Part shown: piece by piece, positions 51,306-59,600 of the stretch
Numbering within the stretch: the stretch's first letter is position 1
Layout: the number at the start of each line of letters is the position of its first letter
Origin: Pseudomonas fluorescens
GTDB lineage: Bacteria > Pseudomonadota > Gammaproteobacteria > Pseudomonadales > Pseudomonadaceae
Length of the DNA: 64,000 nucleotides
Reading direction: 5' to 3'
Assembly (NCBI RefSeq): GCF_900215245.1
Contig: NZ_LT907842.1
Coordinates: forward strand, 5,146,001 to 5,210,000
Notes under the pieces: model-generated
Databases searched by the model: none
What the model saw: only the letters and a program-made list of their open reading frames with translations
Told to the model about the DNA's origin: nothing
Made by a program: the position numbers and the translations under genes

Positions 51306-51515
51306 ATCACATGGGCCCGCTGTAGCTCGGTCAAGGACAGTGCCTTGAGCTGCGCCAGCAGTGTGTTGATTCGCTGTAGCCGGGTGAACAGTACGCATAT
51401 ATTTATATCGAATAAATAAAGAGTTATTTATTCCTTTTAATCGCTAATTGAATGGCGCATTTTGAGGGCCTGCGCATTCGTGCGGATTGACCCAACAGCC
51501 AAAAGGAAACCCGAC
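51306..51515 (+). promoter_or_regulatory. AT-rich promoter region of the mop gene
   Basis: The 210 bp between fecR and mop are markedly AT-rich near 51395-51440. The segment includes the perfect 10 bp inverted arms GAATAAATAA (51410-51419) and TTATTTATTC (51424-51433). Just upstream is CGCATATATTTATATCG (51394-51410), whose ATAT-flanked halves recall ModE operators. AAGGA precedes the mop start. Confidence 0.45.
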
Positions 51516-51731
51516 ATGACCATTAAAGCGATTAATGTGCGCAACCAGTTCAAGGGCGTGATCAAGGAAATTCTGCTGGGGGAAGTGGTGTCCGAAATTG
51601 ACGTGCAGACTGCGTCTGGCATCGTTACCTCGGTGATCACCACCCGCTCGGTGCGGGATCTGGAATTAAAAGTGGGTAGCGAGGTGATTGCCTTTGTGAA
51701 GTCGACCGAAGTGTCCATCGCCAAGCTGTAA
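51516..51731 (+). CDS. mop: Molybdate-binding Mop/TOBE-domain protein
   Basis: A 71-residue protein that is one complete TOBE/Mop domain: SITT-type sequence INVRNQFKGVIKEILLGEVVSEIDV, then IVTSVITTRSVRDLELKVGSEVIAFVKSTEVSI. Mop proteins bind molybdate or tungstate and act as stores or sensors. AAGGA lies eight bases before the ATG. Downstream is the repeat array, upstream the AT-rich palindromes; ModE-type control is possible. Confidence 0.9.
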   Translation: MTIKAINVRNQFKGVIKEILLGEVVSEIDVQTASGIVTSVITTRSVRDLELKVGSEVIAFVKSTEVSIAKL

Positions 51732-51832
51732 ACCCCGATCATTTGGGGGAGCTGGCTTGCCTGTGATGGCCATAGGTATCTACGCAACTCTTTGTGTTGC
51801 TTTGAGCCTGTGAGGGGTTAGGTAGATATGAG

Positions 51833-52167
51833 TGCATATCCGTTGCTGCGGTAACGGCTGCTATGGGTTCCGCTCTTACAGCGGGTCACTTTTTTACAAA
51901 CGCCTAAAAAAGTAACCAAAAAACGCTTTGCCCCACCACTCGGTACCTCGCCCAGGCTCGGTATGCCCTCACTCCGGCTTGAATCCGTGGGCCGCCGCAA
52001 TGGGCCATCCCTGGCCCAGTGCGGCTAACCCGGCGTCCTGCCGGGTTACCCACGGATTCAAGCCTGCGTTCGGCCAGCGTGGTTAACGGGGCCTGTCAGA
52101 TCAAGATCAACAGCAGATCAAAAGCAGAGCACGGCGGCCTGACAGCCGACCTGAGTGGTAGAAGCAA
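51833..52167 (+). repeat. Long structured repeat, copy B
   Basis: Ungapped near-identical copy of 25073-25407 at a constant distance of 26,760 bp, in the same orientation. It keeps the large GCTTGAATCCGTGGG stem and both enclosed hairpins. Only about a dozen substitutions separate the two copies. Confidence 0.82.
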
Positions 52168-52203
52168 AAGCACAGCAACACCACGTTTACCGGATGAAAT
52201 GAG

Positions 52204-52780
52204 TTCCAAATGTGGGAGCGGGCTTGCTCGCGAAAGCGGTGGGTCAGTTAGCTCATCTGTCACTGATGCGCCGCCTTCGCGAGCAAGCCCGCTCCCACAA
52301 TGTTGACCGAGTTCAGTTGCTAGCACCGCAGTGCTCTGCTTTTCTGTAGGAGCTGGCTTGCCTGCGATGCAGACACCTCGATACATCAGGCAAACCCAGC
52401 AGCAGACCCCATGCCAGCTCCCAGATTGACCCAATACAGTCTGAAAAGCAGCCCACCCTCTGCCTGATGTACCCAGTTCCAAATGTGGGAGCGGGCTTGC
52501 TCGCGAATGCGGTGGGTCAGTCAGCTCATCTGTCACTGATGCGCCGCCTTCGCGAGCAAGCCCGCTCCCACAATGTTGACCGAGTTCAGCTGCCAGCACC
52601 GCAGTGCTCTGCTTTTCTGTGGGAGCTGGCTTGCCTGCGATGCAGACGCTTCGATACATCAGGCATACCCAGTCGCAGACCCCATGCCAGCTCCCAGATT
52701 GACCCAACACAGTCCGAAGAGCAGCCCACCCTCCGCCTGATGTACCCAGTTCCAAATGTGGGAGCGGGCTTGCTCGCGAA
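52204..52780. repeat. Tandem duplication of a 273 bp REPIN unit
   Basis: The unit starting at 52212 recurs exactly 273 bases later at 52485 and again (start only) at 52758. Each unit contains an inverted REP pair (52212-52234/52276-52298 and 52485-52507/52549-52571), followed by a second-class REP (GTAGGAGCTGGCTTGCCTG or GTGGGAGCTGGCTTGCCTG). The third copy is a single REP at 52758-52780. Confidence 0.85.
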
Positions 52781-52837
52781 TGCGGTGTGCCAGTCACCCA
52801 CTCCATCAACTGACACACCACTTCGCTTGTGCTTTTG

Positions 52838-53156
52838 ATCTAACCACTCAGGTCGGCTGTCAGGCCGCCGTGCTTTGCTTTTGACTTTGATCTTGATCTT
52901 AGGCGCCCCGTTAACCACGCTGGCCGAACGCAGGCTTTGGAGCGTGGGTAAACCGGCAGGACGCCGGTTTAGCCGCGATGGGCCAAGGATGGCCCATGGC
53001 GGCGGCCCACGGTCCAAAGCCTGCGTGAGGGCACACCGAGCCCAGGCGAGGTGCCGAGTGGTGGGGCAAGAGCCCTTTGGTTACTTTGGGGCTTTTCCAA
53101 AGTGACCCGCCGTAAGGGCGGAACCTATTTCGGCCGTGACCCAAACAACGGATATG
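52838..53156 (-). repeat. Long structured repeat, copy C (inverted, diverged)
   Basis: Inverse-orientation relative of copies A and B with many substitutions. The main stem is here GCTTTGGAGCGTGGG with CCCACGGTCCAAAGC, and a hairpin AAACCGGC / GCCGGTTT replaces AACCCGGC / GCCGGGTT. The base pairing is kept although the bases differ. Another pair reads TTACTTTGG / CCAAAGTGA. Confidence 0.75.
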
Positions 53157-53322
53157 TACACAGCGCGCCCGCGACAACCACACCACCCAACCCGTAAAAA
53201 AACAGGTGTAGATACCTATGCCGCAGTAGCGGTCTATCAGCCAGTCACATGGATGGTGAACGCGAAGCCGTCATCGCAGGCAAGCCAGCTCCCCCATGGA
53301 GAGAGGCCCGCCTGCCTGGCCG

Positions 53323-56300
53323 TTAGTTAAGGCGCGGGCCACCGCCGCCGGGTGCATGGGGTTGTGGTCGCTCCGGCGGCGCATCGCTCGGCAAGCTTTT
53401 CGGCGGTGTGTTCGGGTCTTCGTAGTGCTTGTGCAAGTCCCCGTCCAGTCGGTTACTCGACGAACCACCTTTTTGCGGGGTCGCGTCAAAGTGTTCCCAC
53501 TCCGATTGCTGGAAGCGAAAGATACTGTCGTCGGTCGGCGTGTCGCGGCCTTTGTAGTGGTGGATTTCGTAATGCGCGTATTCGACCTTGTCAGCCCAGT
53601 TGTCCTGCAATAAACCGTCGCCGGCCAGGTCGCGGTACCAGTCGTTTTCTTTCTCGGTGGCTTTCTGTTTTTTGTTGTGGTCGACAAAGTAGCCGATGAT
53701 CCCGCCGACCACCGCCAGCACCACACCCACCAGGAACAGCGGCCCGGTCAATGCCGCCGCCGTGCCCGCGCCAAACAGGGCGGCGGCGCCGAGTACCCCG
53801 GCCGATGCGCCGAACGCACCGCCCGCCACTTGCAGGCCACCCGCGGCCTGGGCCAGCGGGTCTTTGCTGTCGACCCCACTCTTGATCGCCAAGGCGCCCA
53901 ACACGATATCGGCAAACCCCCCGACGATATCCGTGGCCGGGCCCAGCACCTTGATCACCGAACCGGCAATCTTCGCCGACTTGGACGCGCCCAACTTGGC
54001 CGCACCTGCCGCCGCGAGGCCGTCATCCAGGTGAGTGGCCAGGCCTTCGGTGGCCTCGGTGACGGCTTTGTCGCCCTCGCCGAACATTGTCGAGATGCCG
54101 TCGTATTGGCTGTCAGGCACCGCATCGAGGGCACTGGTAATCTTGGCTTTGACGTCGCTTGGCAGCTCGTTGACGCGAAACTCGAAGTTAGGCTCCTGCA
54201 GCCCGTTCTTGCCCCAAATCTCCGGCAGGGTCTTGTCCAGGCCGAGGAAGTCCACCAGGCCGCCTTTGCCCAAGGTCTCGCCGATCTTGTCGCCCAGGCG
54301 CACAAAGTGGCTGGAACCGCCGGCAAAGCTCAGGAAGTCCTTGGCAATCGACATCCGCTGCGCCGGGGTTTCACCGAGCTTGCCGCCTTTGCCCACCAGT
54401 TGGTAAATCGCCGAAAACAGCGTCACGCCGGCGCCGAGGGAGCCAAGAATGCCCTTGCTGTTCAGGGTGTTGAAGACCTCGCCGAGCATGCCGCGATCGG
54501 CCACCGCGATATAGGGTTTGTTCAGTGCGCTTTTCAGGTCGGCTTCGCTGATGGAGCCGTTGTTCTTGTAAACCTCGCCCAACTCTTCCAGGGCCTTGGT
54601 CACGCCGGCCGACTTTTCCTTGCCCTGCAAGCCTTCGTTGAGGAACTTCTCCAGGGTTTCCTGGGTACGGCGCGGCAGGTCGAGCAGGGTGCCTTTCAAG
54701 ACCCCCTTGAGCAGGCCGAACAGGTCCTTGGTGGCCAGTTCCTTGTTCTCGTCGGAGATCTTGCTCGGGTCCGAAAGGATCGCATTGAGGTCGGTGGTCA
54801 AACCATCGGCCTGGATATTCTGCGCCGCTTTGCTGGCCGCTTCGGGGTCGAACAGTGACAGCGAGGTGAGGGTGTCGCTCAGGTCTTTTTGTGCCTCGGA
54901 GGTTTTGCCCTGGTTTTGCAGATCCTTGAGGTACAGCACGTAATCCGGGTTGGACGTGAGGTCCAGCAGCTTCTGCTTGATCTCGTCCTTGTTCGGCAGC
55001 TTGTTGATCGCGTCATCCATTTTCGACTTGTAGTCGGCCTGCACGGTCGGGTCTTTGAACAGTTCGCCGATCTGCTCTTGCACGGCCTTGCCGTCGATGA
55101 TGTCGTGCATGTCGGCCGAGGTCAGTTCGGTCTGCTTGTCATCGAACTCGCGCCAGGTGGTGTTGAACGGGCGCTTGGATTCTTCGTAGCCGGTGATGCC
55201 GTGGCCATTCTGGTAGGCGGCCTGGGCTTCCAGGGCGCGGACCAGCTTGGCCCGCGGGTCATCCTTGGGAATCGAGCCGTCTTTGACGCCGGCGCGGTAA
55301 GTGTCGATCAGTTGGGTGGTGGCCAGTTCGCTGACGCTCAGGGTTGGCGACTTGTCGTCTTTTTCATCGGCGTGCACGCCGGTGTCCATGTTCAGCACAT
55401 CCAGGTCACCGGCCTTGGGCAGGTTGTGCTGCGTGCGGGTGTCATCGACTGCACCGGCACTGAAGGCGTCCCACTTGGCCTTGACGTCGTCGTAGAGCTG
55501 CGGACTCAGCTCCTTGGAGACGATGACTTTGCCTTCGCTGGTCTCGTAGCGGATCAGGCCATCACCCAGTTCATCGGGCGAGCCGAAGGTGATGTCGGTG
55601 TTTTTCAGGAAGTCATTCGGCCCGGCCAGCTTGTAGCCTTCGCTTTCGCTGGTGTGGATTTTGTCCCAGGTGTCATGCGCGGTGGCGACACTCTTGAACA
55701 GCTCGGGGCTGACATTCGAGGACACCACCACCTTGGTGCCGTCATGGAGTTCGTAGGTGAGGATGTTGTCTTTCTGGTCGTTGTTCCAACTGAACGTCTT
55801 GTAGTCATTCAGGCCCGGCACTGGCGTGTTGGCGTCGGCCAGTGTCGCGCCGTTATTCAGTTCGCCTTCCACCACGGCCTTCTTGCCCGGGTCGGTATAG
55901 ACCTCGTGCAGGCCGGCCAGGTAGTCGAACAGCTTGGGGTTGTCATCACGGGCCACGACCATTTTCTGGCCGTTGCTTTCGAAGCGGATCAGCCCCGGGC
56001 CGACTTCATCGACCGGGCCGACGGTGGTGCCACCATACGGCGGCCACACTTCGTTATCGCTGGCGCGCTTGTAGCCGGCGTCTTCGCTGCTGGTGAGGCC
56101 GCTGAAACTCGCATAGTCGTCCTTGGCTTTCTGGAAGGCCTCGGGGTTGTCACGCTGGCTGATAACGACCTTGGTGCCGTCCTGGGTCTCATAGCGGATC
56201 ACGCCGGGGCCGGTTTCATCCGGCGGGCCGAGGGATTTGTAATCGGCGAGTTTTTCCGGGGCCTTGCCGTCCGCGCCCAGGCTCTGGTAACCGGCGTTCT

Positions 56301-56670
56301 GGCTGGCAACCACGCCGGAGAGGGACTTGAAGTCTGCGCTGACTTGCTTGAACAGGTCGGGGCTGTCCTGTTCGCTGACGATGACCTTCTTGCCGTCCTG
56401 GGTTTCATAGCGGATCAGCCCCGGGCCGACTTCATCCGGCGGGCCGATGGCCTTGTAGTCAGACAGCGCAGGTGGCGGCGTGGCGTCCTTGGCCGCCAGT
56501 TCGTAGCCTTGTTGCTTGCTGGCATCGAGCCCCGATGGCGTCTTGTCCTGGGACTCGACTTTTTTGCTTGCACTGTTTTTGAGTAGCACATGGAACGCTG
56601 CGGCTGACTTAAGCGGCGTACCGGGAAGGGATTTGGGGTCGGACAAACGATCAAGGGGCTGGGTCGCCAT
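53323..56670 (-). CDS. Large HrpK-domain-like protein with five N-terminal repeats
   Basis: A 1115-residue protein, start supported by AGGAG. Residues about 54-126, 127-198, 199-262, 272-343 and 344-410 are repeats built on GPGLIRYETQDGKKVIVSEQ-like units with GY...DYK boundaries. Residues 449-470 (ATTQLIDTYRAGVKDGSI) and the end (GLLQDNWADKVEYAHYEIHHY, then SSSNRLDGDLHKHYED) resemble HrpK-type type III effector/translocator proteins, by memory. A long hydrophobic, Gly/Ala-rich segment lies near 956-995. The extreme C-terminus is Pro-rich. No signal peptide or secretion-system gene is nearby. It may follow PatB on the same transcript (94 bp gap). Confidence 0.68.
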   Translation of the reverse strand: MATQPLDRLSDPKSLPGTPLKSAAAFHVLLKNSASKKVESQDKTPSGLDASKQQGYELAAKDATPPPALSDYKAIGPPDEVGPGLIRYETQDGKKVIVSEQDSPDLFKQVSADFKSLSGVVASQNAGYQSLGADGKAPEKLADYKSLGPPDETGPGVIRYETQDGTKVVISQRDNPEAFQKAKDDYASFSGLTSSEDAGYKRASDNEVWPPYGGTTVGPVDEVGPGLIRFESNGQKMVVARDDNPKLFDYLAGLHEVYTDPGKKAVVEGELNNGATLADANTPVPGLNDYKTFSWNNDQKDNILTYELHDGTKVVVSSNVSPELFKSVATAHDTWDKIHTSESEGYKLAGPNDFLKNTDITFGSPDELGDGLIRYETSEGKVIVSKELSPQLYDDVKAKWDAFSAGAVDDTRTQHNLPKAGDLDVLNMDTGVHADEKDDKSPTLSVSELATTQLIDTYRAGVKDGSIPKDDPRAKLVRALEAQAAYQNGHGITGYEESKRPFNTTWREFDDKQTELTSADMHDIIDGKAVQEQIGELFKDPTVQADYKSKMDDAINKLPNKDEIKQKLLDLTSNPDYVLYLKDLQNQGKTSEAQKDLSDTLTSLSLFDPEAASKAAQNIQADGLTTDLNAILSDPSKISDENKELATKDLFGLLKGVLKGTLLDLPRRTQETLEKFLNEGLQGKEKSAGVTKALEELGEVYKNNGSISEADLKSALNKPYIAVADRGMLGEVFNTLNSKGILGSLGAGVTLFSAIYQLVGKGGKLGETPAQRMSIAKDFLSFAGGSSHFVRLGDKIGETLGKGGLVDFLGLDKTLPEIWGKNGLQEPNFEFRVNELPSDVKAKITSALDAVPDSQYDGISTMFGEGDKAVTEATEGLATHLDDGLAAAGAAKLGASKSAKIAGSVIKVLGPATDIVGGFADIVLGALAIKSGVDSKDPLAQAAGGLQVAGGAFGASAGVLGAAALFGAGTAAALTGPLFLVGVVLAVVGGIIGYFVDHNKKQKATEKENDWYRDLAGDGLLQDNWADKVEYAHYEIHHYKGRDTPTDDSIFRFQQSEWEHFDATPQKGGSSSNRLDGDLHKHYEDPNTPPKSLPSDAPPERPQPHAPGGGGPRLN

Positions 56671-56764
56671 GCCATGGAACTCCTGCTGTTGCCGGTGGGA
56701 CTGAAAGGCAAAAACAGTAACAGCAGGGGTTCGGCACTCGTTGCGAAACGTTGTGAATTGCGCC

Positions 56765-57910
56765 CTAACGGTGACGCAGTGCGTGCGCCATGCGTTGCAG
56801 GCCTTCTTCGAGCATCGCCCGTGGGCAGCCGAAGTTCAGGCGTACAAACTGCTGGCTGTCATCGCCGAATTCGATGCCTGCGCTCAAGCCGACCTTGGCC
56901 TGTTCGAGGAAGAACTGCTGCGGGTCGTCCAGGCCAAGCGCGCTGCAATCCAGCCACGCCAGGAAGGTGCCTTGCGGGGCATGCATCACCACACCCGGCA
57001 AACGGGTGTGCACGGCATCAAGCAGGTAGTCACGGTTGGCTTGCAGGTAATGCACCAGCGCGTCCAGCCAGTCGCTGCATTGGCTGTAGGCCGCGCGGGT
57101 GGCTTCCAGGCCCAGCGGGCTGACACTGTCGACCATGCCGCAGCGGGCATTATTGAAGCGCTCGCGCACCTCGGCGTTTTGCACCACGGCGAAGCAGGTC
57201 TTCAAACCAGCGACGTTGTAGGCCTTGCTCGCCGACATCAGGGTAATGGTGCGCTGGGCGATTTCAGGGCTGAGGCTGGCGGTCGGGATGTGGCGGCGGC
57301 CATCGAAACACAGTTCGGCATGGATTTCGTCGCTGATGATCAGCGCGCCGTTTTCCAGGCAGGCGTTGGCCACCGCGAGCAGTTCTTCGCGGGGGAACAC
57401 TTTGCCCATGGGGTTGTGCGGGTTGCTCAGCAACAGTGCACCGGCGCCGGTCAGTGCCTGGCGCATCGCGGGCATTGGCGTGAGGTATTCGCCGTTGATC
57501 AGGTCGAACGGCACTTCGATACGCGGCAGGTTCCAGTGGCCAGGTGCCAAGCGTATCGGCCGGTAATTGGGGGTTTGCAGCACCACCGGTTGGCCAGGTT
57601 GCACAAACGCATGCAGGGCCATATTAAAGCCGGGCTCCACGCCGGGCAGGAACAACAGCTCTTCAGGCTGCACGCGCCAGGCGTATTTGGCCCACAGGTC
57701 AGCGACGATGGCTTCACGCACGTCCGGGCCGGCGACGCTGTAGCCGAGGATTTGCTGGTCCAGGCGAGCATGCAGCGCTTGCAATATTGCCGGTGGCGCG
57801 GCGATATCCATGTCGGCGATCCACATCGGCAAGATGTCTTGCGGGTAGCGGCTCCACTTGGTGCTGCCGGTGCCGAGGCGGGGGTGGATCGTGTCGAAAT
57901 TAAAGCTCAT
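56765..57910 (-). CDS. PatB/MalY-type cystathionine beta-lyase (C-S lyase)
   Basis: A 381-residue fold-type I PLP enzyme. The start MSFNFDTIHPRLGTGSTKWSRYP and MWIADMDIAAPPAI are typical of PatB. LLSNPHNPMGKVF binds substrate/cofactor, and the PLP lysine lies in TLMSASKAYNVAGLK. PatB cleaves cystathionine and other cysteine S-conjugates to thiol, pyruvate and ammonia. It is the last gene of the AhpD-GNAT-AzoR run, 59 bp after AzoR. Confidence 0.88.
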   Translation of the reverse strand: MSFNFDTIHPRLGTGSTKWSRYPQDILPMWIADMDIAAPPAILQALHARLDQQILGYSVAGPDVREAIVADLWAKYAWRVQPEELLFLPGVEPGFNMALHAFVQPGQPVVLQTPNYRPIRLAPGHWNLPRIEVPFDLINGEYLTPMPAMRQALTGAGALLLSNPHNPMGKVFPREELLAVANACLENGALIISDEIHAELCFDGRRHIPTASLSPEIAQRTITLMSASKAYNVAGLKTCFAVVQNAEVRERFNNARCGMVDSVSPLGLEATRAAYSQCSDWLDALVHYLQANRDYLLDAVHTRLPGVVMHAPQGTFLAWLDCSALGLDDPQQFFLEQAKVGLSAGIEFGDDSQQFVRLNFGCPRAMLEEGLQRMAHALRHR

Positions 57911-57969
57911 GGGCGGCTCGTATCAGAGAGGCGGGTGCAAGAATGGCGCTGATTCTAGCGCCATTAATT

Positions 57970-58563
57970 TTATAGGCCAGTGCTGATTGCCTGCGACAAT
58001 TGTCGGTGTGCCTGTTCCACCGCCAGAGCGACCGCCTCTTCACCGCGCACCATCGCGCCCAGGTAGACGAAATCGACCCTGCGGATGCCCACCGTCGACA
58101 GGATCGCGGTCAGATACGGTGTGAGGAAATCCGGCTCATGCCCCTTGCGTGAATTGCCGCAACTGACCAGCACAAACGTGCGCCGATCCTTGAGCAGTCC
58201 GACTTTTTCGAACTGTGCATTCACCGTGAAACTGCGATGAATACGCACCACATGGTCGATCCAGCCCTTGAGCGCCGCCGGCACAGTGAAATTGTGCACC
58301 GGGGTGCAGAGGATCAGCAGGTCACAGGCTTCCAGCTCAACAATCAATTGTTCCGACAACGCGGTCGCGTCGCCGCTCAATCCGCCAGGCGTGGTGAGTG
58401 CATTCGCATACTCGCGGGTCAGCGGCGGCAATGCCTGGCCGCCGTAATCGCGCTCGATGACCTCGGCGCCCGGCACCCAGTCATTCAGCAGCGCGCGAGC
58501 CAGCTGGAAGGTCTGCGCGGCCTTGCCGTGGGGGCTGAAGCTGAGCAACAGGGCGCGGGTCAT
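57970..58563 (-). CDS. FMN-dependent NADH-azoreductase-like flavodoxin-fold protein
   Basis: A 197-residue protein with ALLLSFSPHGKAAQTFQLARALL at the flavin phosphate site, LILCTPVHNFTVPAALKGWIDHVVR and FVLVSCGNSRKGHEPDFLTPYLTAILSTVG, the AzoR landmarks. These enzymes perform two-electron reduction of quinones, azo compounds or nitro groups. It overlaps the GNAT gene by 4 bp and so is translated from the same messenger. Confidence 0.86.
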   Translation of the reverse strand: MTRALLLSFSPHGKAAQTFQLARALLNDWVPGAEVIERDYGGQALPPLTREYANALTTPGGLSGDATALSEQLIVELEACDLLILCTPVHNFTVPAALKGWIDHVVRIHRSFTVNAQFEKVGLLKDRRTFVLVSCGNSRKGHEPDFLTPYLTAILSTVGIRRVDFVYLGAMVRGEEAVALAVEQAHRQLSQAISTGL

Positions 58564-59000
58564 TGGCTCAAATCCTGGGAGAAATGCATACCGCGCGGCA
58601 GCAGGCCTTGACGGAAGTAGAAACGCTGGGCCAGGGCCATGTGCATGCCGGTGTCCAACACCAGGTAGCGATAACCCCGGGCGCGGGTTTCTTCGCGCAC
58701 CCGTTCGAGCAGTTGCTCACCCAGGCGTCGACGTTGCAACGCCGCATCGACCACCAGGTCATCGACATAGATAAACCGCCCGTAGAGGGTGTTTTCGGTC
58801 AGCCGGTAGCCGGCCAGGCCGATGACCCGGCCGTGCTCGCGCGCGGCCAGCAAGTGGTAGCCATTTTGGCGCTGGCGCTGGACTTGTTCCGCGAAGCTGA
58901 TGGCGTCGGTCAGGTGCGGCCGCAGTTGCTGCATCAGCGCAAAGCTGGCGATGCAGTCGGCCTCGGTTTCCATCGGCACGAATTCGACATGCTCATTCAT
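58560..59000 (-). CDS. GNAT-family N-acetyltransferase
   Basis: A 146-residue single-domain acetyltransferase. The acetyl-CoA motif region is VDDLVVDAALQRRRLGEQLLERV, followed by the C-terminal GYRYLVLDTGMHMALAQRFYFRQG. AGGAG lies ten bases before the start. It overlaps the AhpD-like gene by 8 bp upstream and AzoR by 4 bp downstream. Substrate unknown; small-molecule detoxification fits the operon. Confidence 0.85.
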   Translation of the reverse strand: MNEHVEFVPMETEADCIASFALMQQLRPHLTDAISFAEQVQRQRQNGYHLLAAREHGRVIGLAGYRLTENTLYGRFIYVDDLVVDAALQRRRLGEQLLERVREETRARGYRYLVLDTGMHMALAQRFYFRQGLLPRGMHFSQDLSQ

Positions 59001-59469
59001 CGTTGAGGTGCTCCTGATGGGCCTTGACCGCCGTCGGCACTTTGCGAAAGCTGATGGCGACGCGGTTCAAGGCGTTCATCAGCGAAATCGCCAGGGTCAG
59101 GTCAGCGACTTCCTTCTCGCTGAACATTGCCGCCACGCTGACGTAATCCGCTTGCGGCACTTGGGTTTGCGCGACCTGGGTGACCACCTCGGCCCAGGCC
59201 AGGGCGGCACGTTCACGCGCGGTGAACAGCGGCAAGGCTTCGTGCCAGGCGGCCAGTAGCATGATTTTTTCCAGGCTCACGCCTTGCTTGAGCAGGTCGC
59301 GCGAATGCGAGTCCAGGCAATAAGCGCAGCCGTTGAGTTGCGAGACCCGCAGGTACACCAGTTCAATCAATTCTTTCTCCAGGCCGCAGCCATGGATATA
59401 GCTGTGCACTGATCCCAGGGCTTTGTAACCTGCAGGGGCGGCTTTGGCGTAATCGAGACGGTGTTTCAT
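58993..59469 (-). CDS. AhpD-like carboxymuconolactone decarboxylase-family protein
   Basis: A 158-residue protein whose core LVYLRVSQLNGCAYCLDSHSRDLLKQG carries the CxxC (CAYC) and downstream His of alkylhydroperoxidase-type CMD proteins. ELVY before it and ERAALAWAE later are also family-typical. It probably reduces peroxides or other thiol-reactive compounds. AAGGA lies six bases before the ATG. First gene of the operon, diverging from the MocR gene. Confidence 0.88.
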   Translation of the reverse strand: MKHRLDYAKAAPAGYKALGSVHSYIHGCGLEKELIELVYLRVSQLNGCAYCLDSHSRDLLKQGVSLEKIMLLAAWHEALPLFTARERAALAWAEVVTQVAQTQVPQADYVSVAAMFSEKEVADLTLAISLMNALNRVAISFRKVPTAVKAHQEHLNDE

Positions 59470-59600
59470 GGGCGATCCTTGTTTGCGTAAGGGATGCGCC
59501 ATTTTCGGTGGCGGCACGGCCACTCAACAGGGGCATGATTGGACAAGTGGGTTGGGACATGATCAGACTCCGCTTTGTCATTCTGCCGAGCCTGTTAGCG

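Larger units (their letters stand above)
51745..53295. repeat. Nested inverted repeat array
   Basis: About 1.55 kb without a real gene. The outermost arms GGGGGAGCTGGCTTGCCTG (51745-51763) and CAGGCAAGCCAGCTCCCCC (53277-53295) face each other. Inside them TAGGTATCTAC (51773-51783) and GTAGATACCTA (53208-53218) also face each other, then long repeat copies B and C, then tandem REPINs in the middle. The arrangement is a set of nested inverted layers. Overlapping frames here, such as the 52821-52096 one, only translate repeats. Confidence 0.75.

Noticed and set aside
52204..52780. Possible CRISPR-like array
   Set aside because: Repeats are 273 bp units with internal inverted REPs, not 24-40 bp repeats with unique spacers, and no cas genes are near.
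52096..52821. Leftward 241-codon open frame with internal 91-residue periodicity
   Set aside because: It only translates the 273 bp tandem REPIN unit and part of long repeat B. The periodicity is that of the DNA repeat, there is no ribosome site, and the product is of low protein quality.
54889..56586. Rightward 565-codon frame antisense to the HrpK-like gene
   Set aside because: Composition mirrors the repeats of the opposite strand, and no motif or ribosome site is seen.
53323..56670. RTX or contact-dependent toxin
   Set aside because: No Gly-Asp-rich RTX nonapeptides, no haemagglutinin or TPS domain and no immunity gene downstream; the repeats are of a different type.
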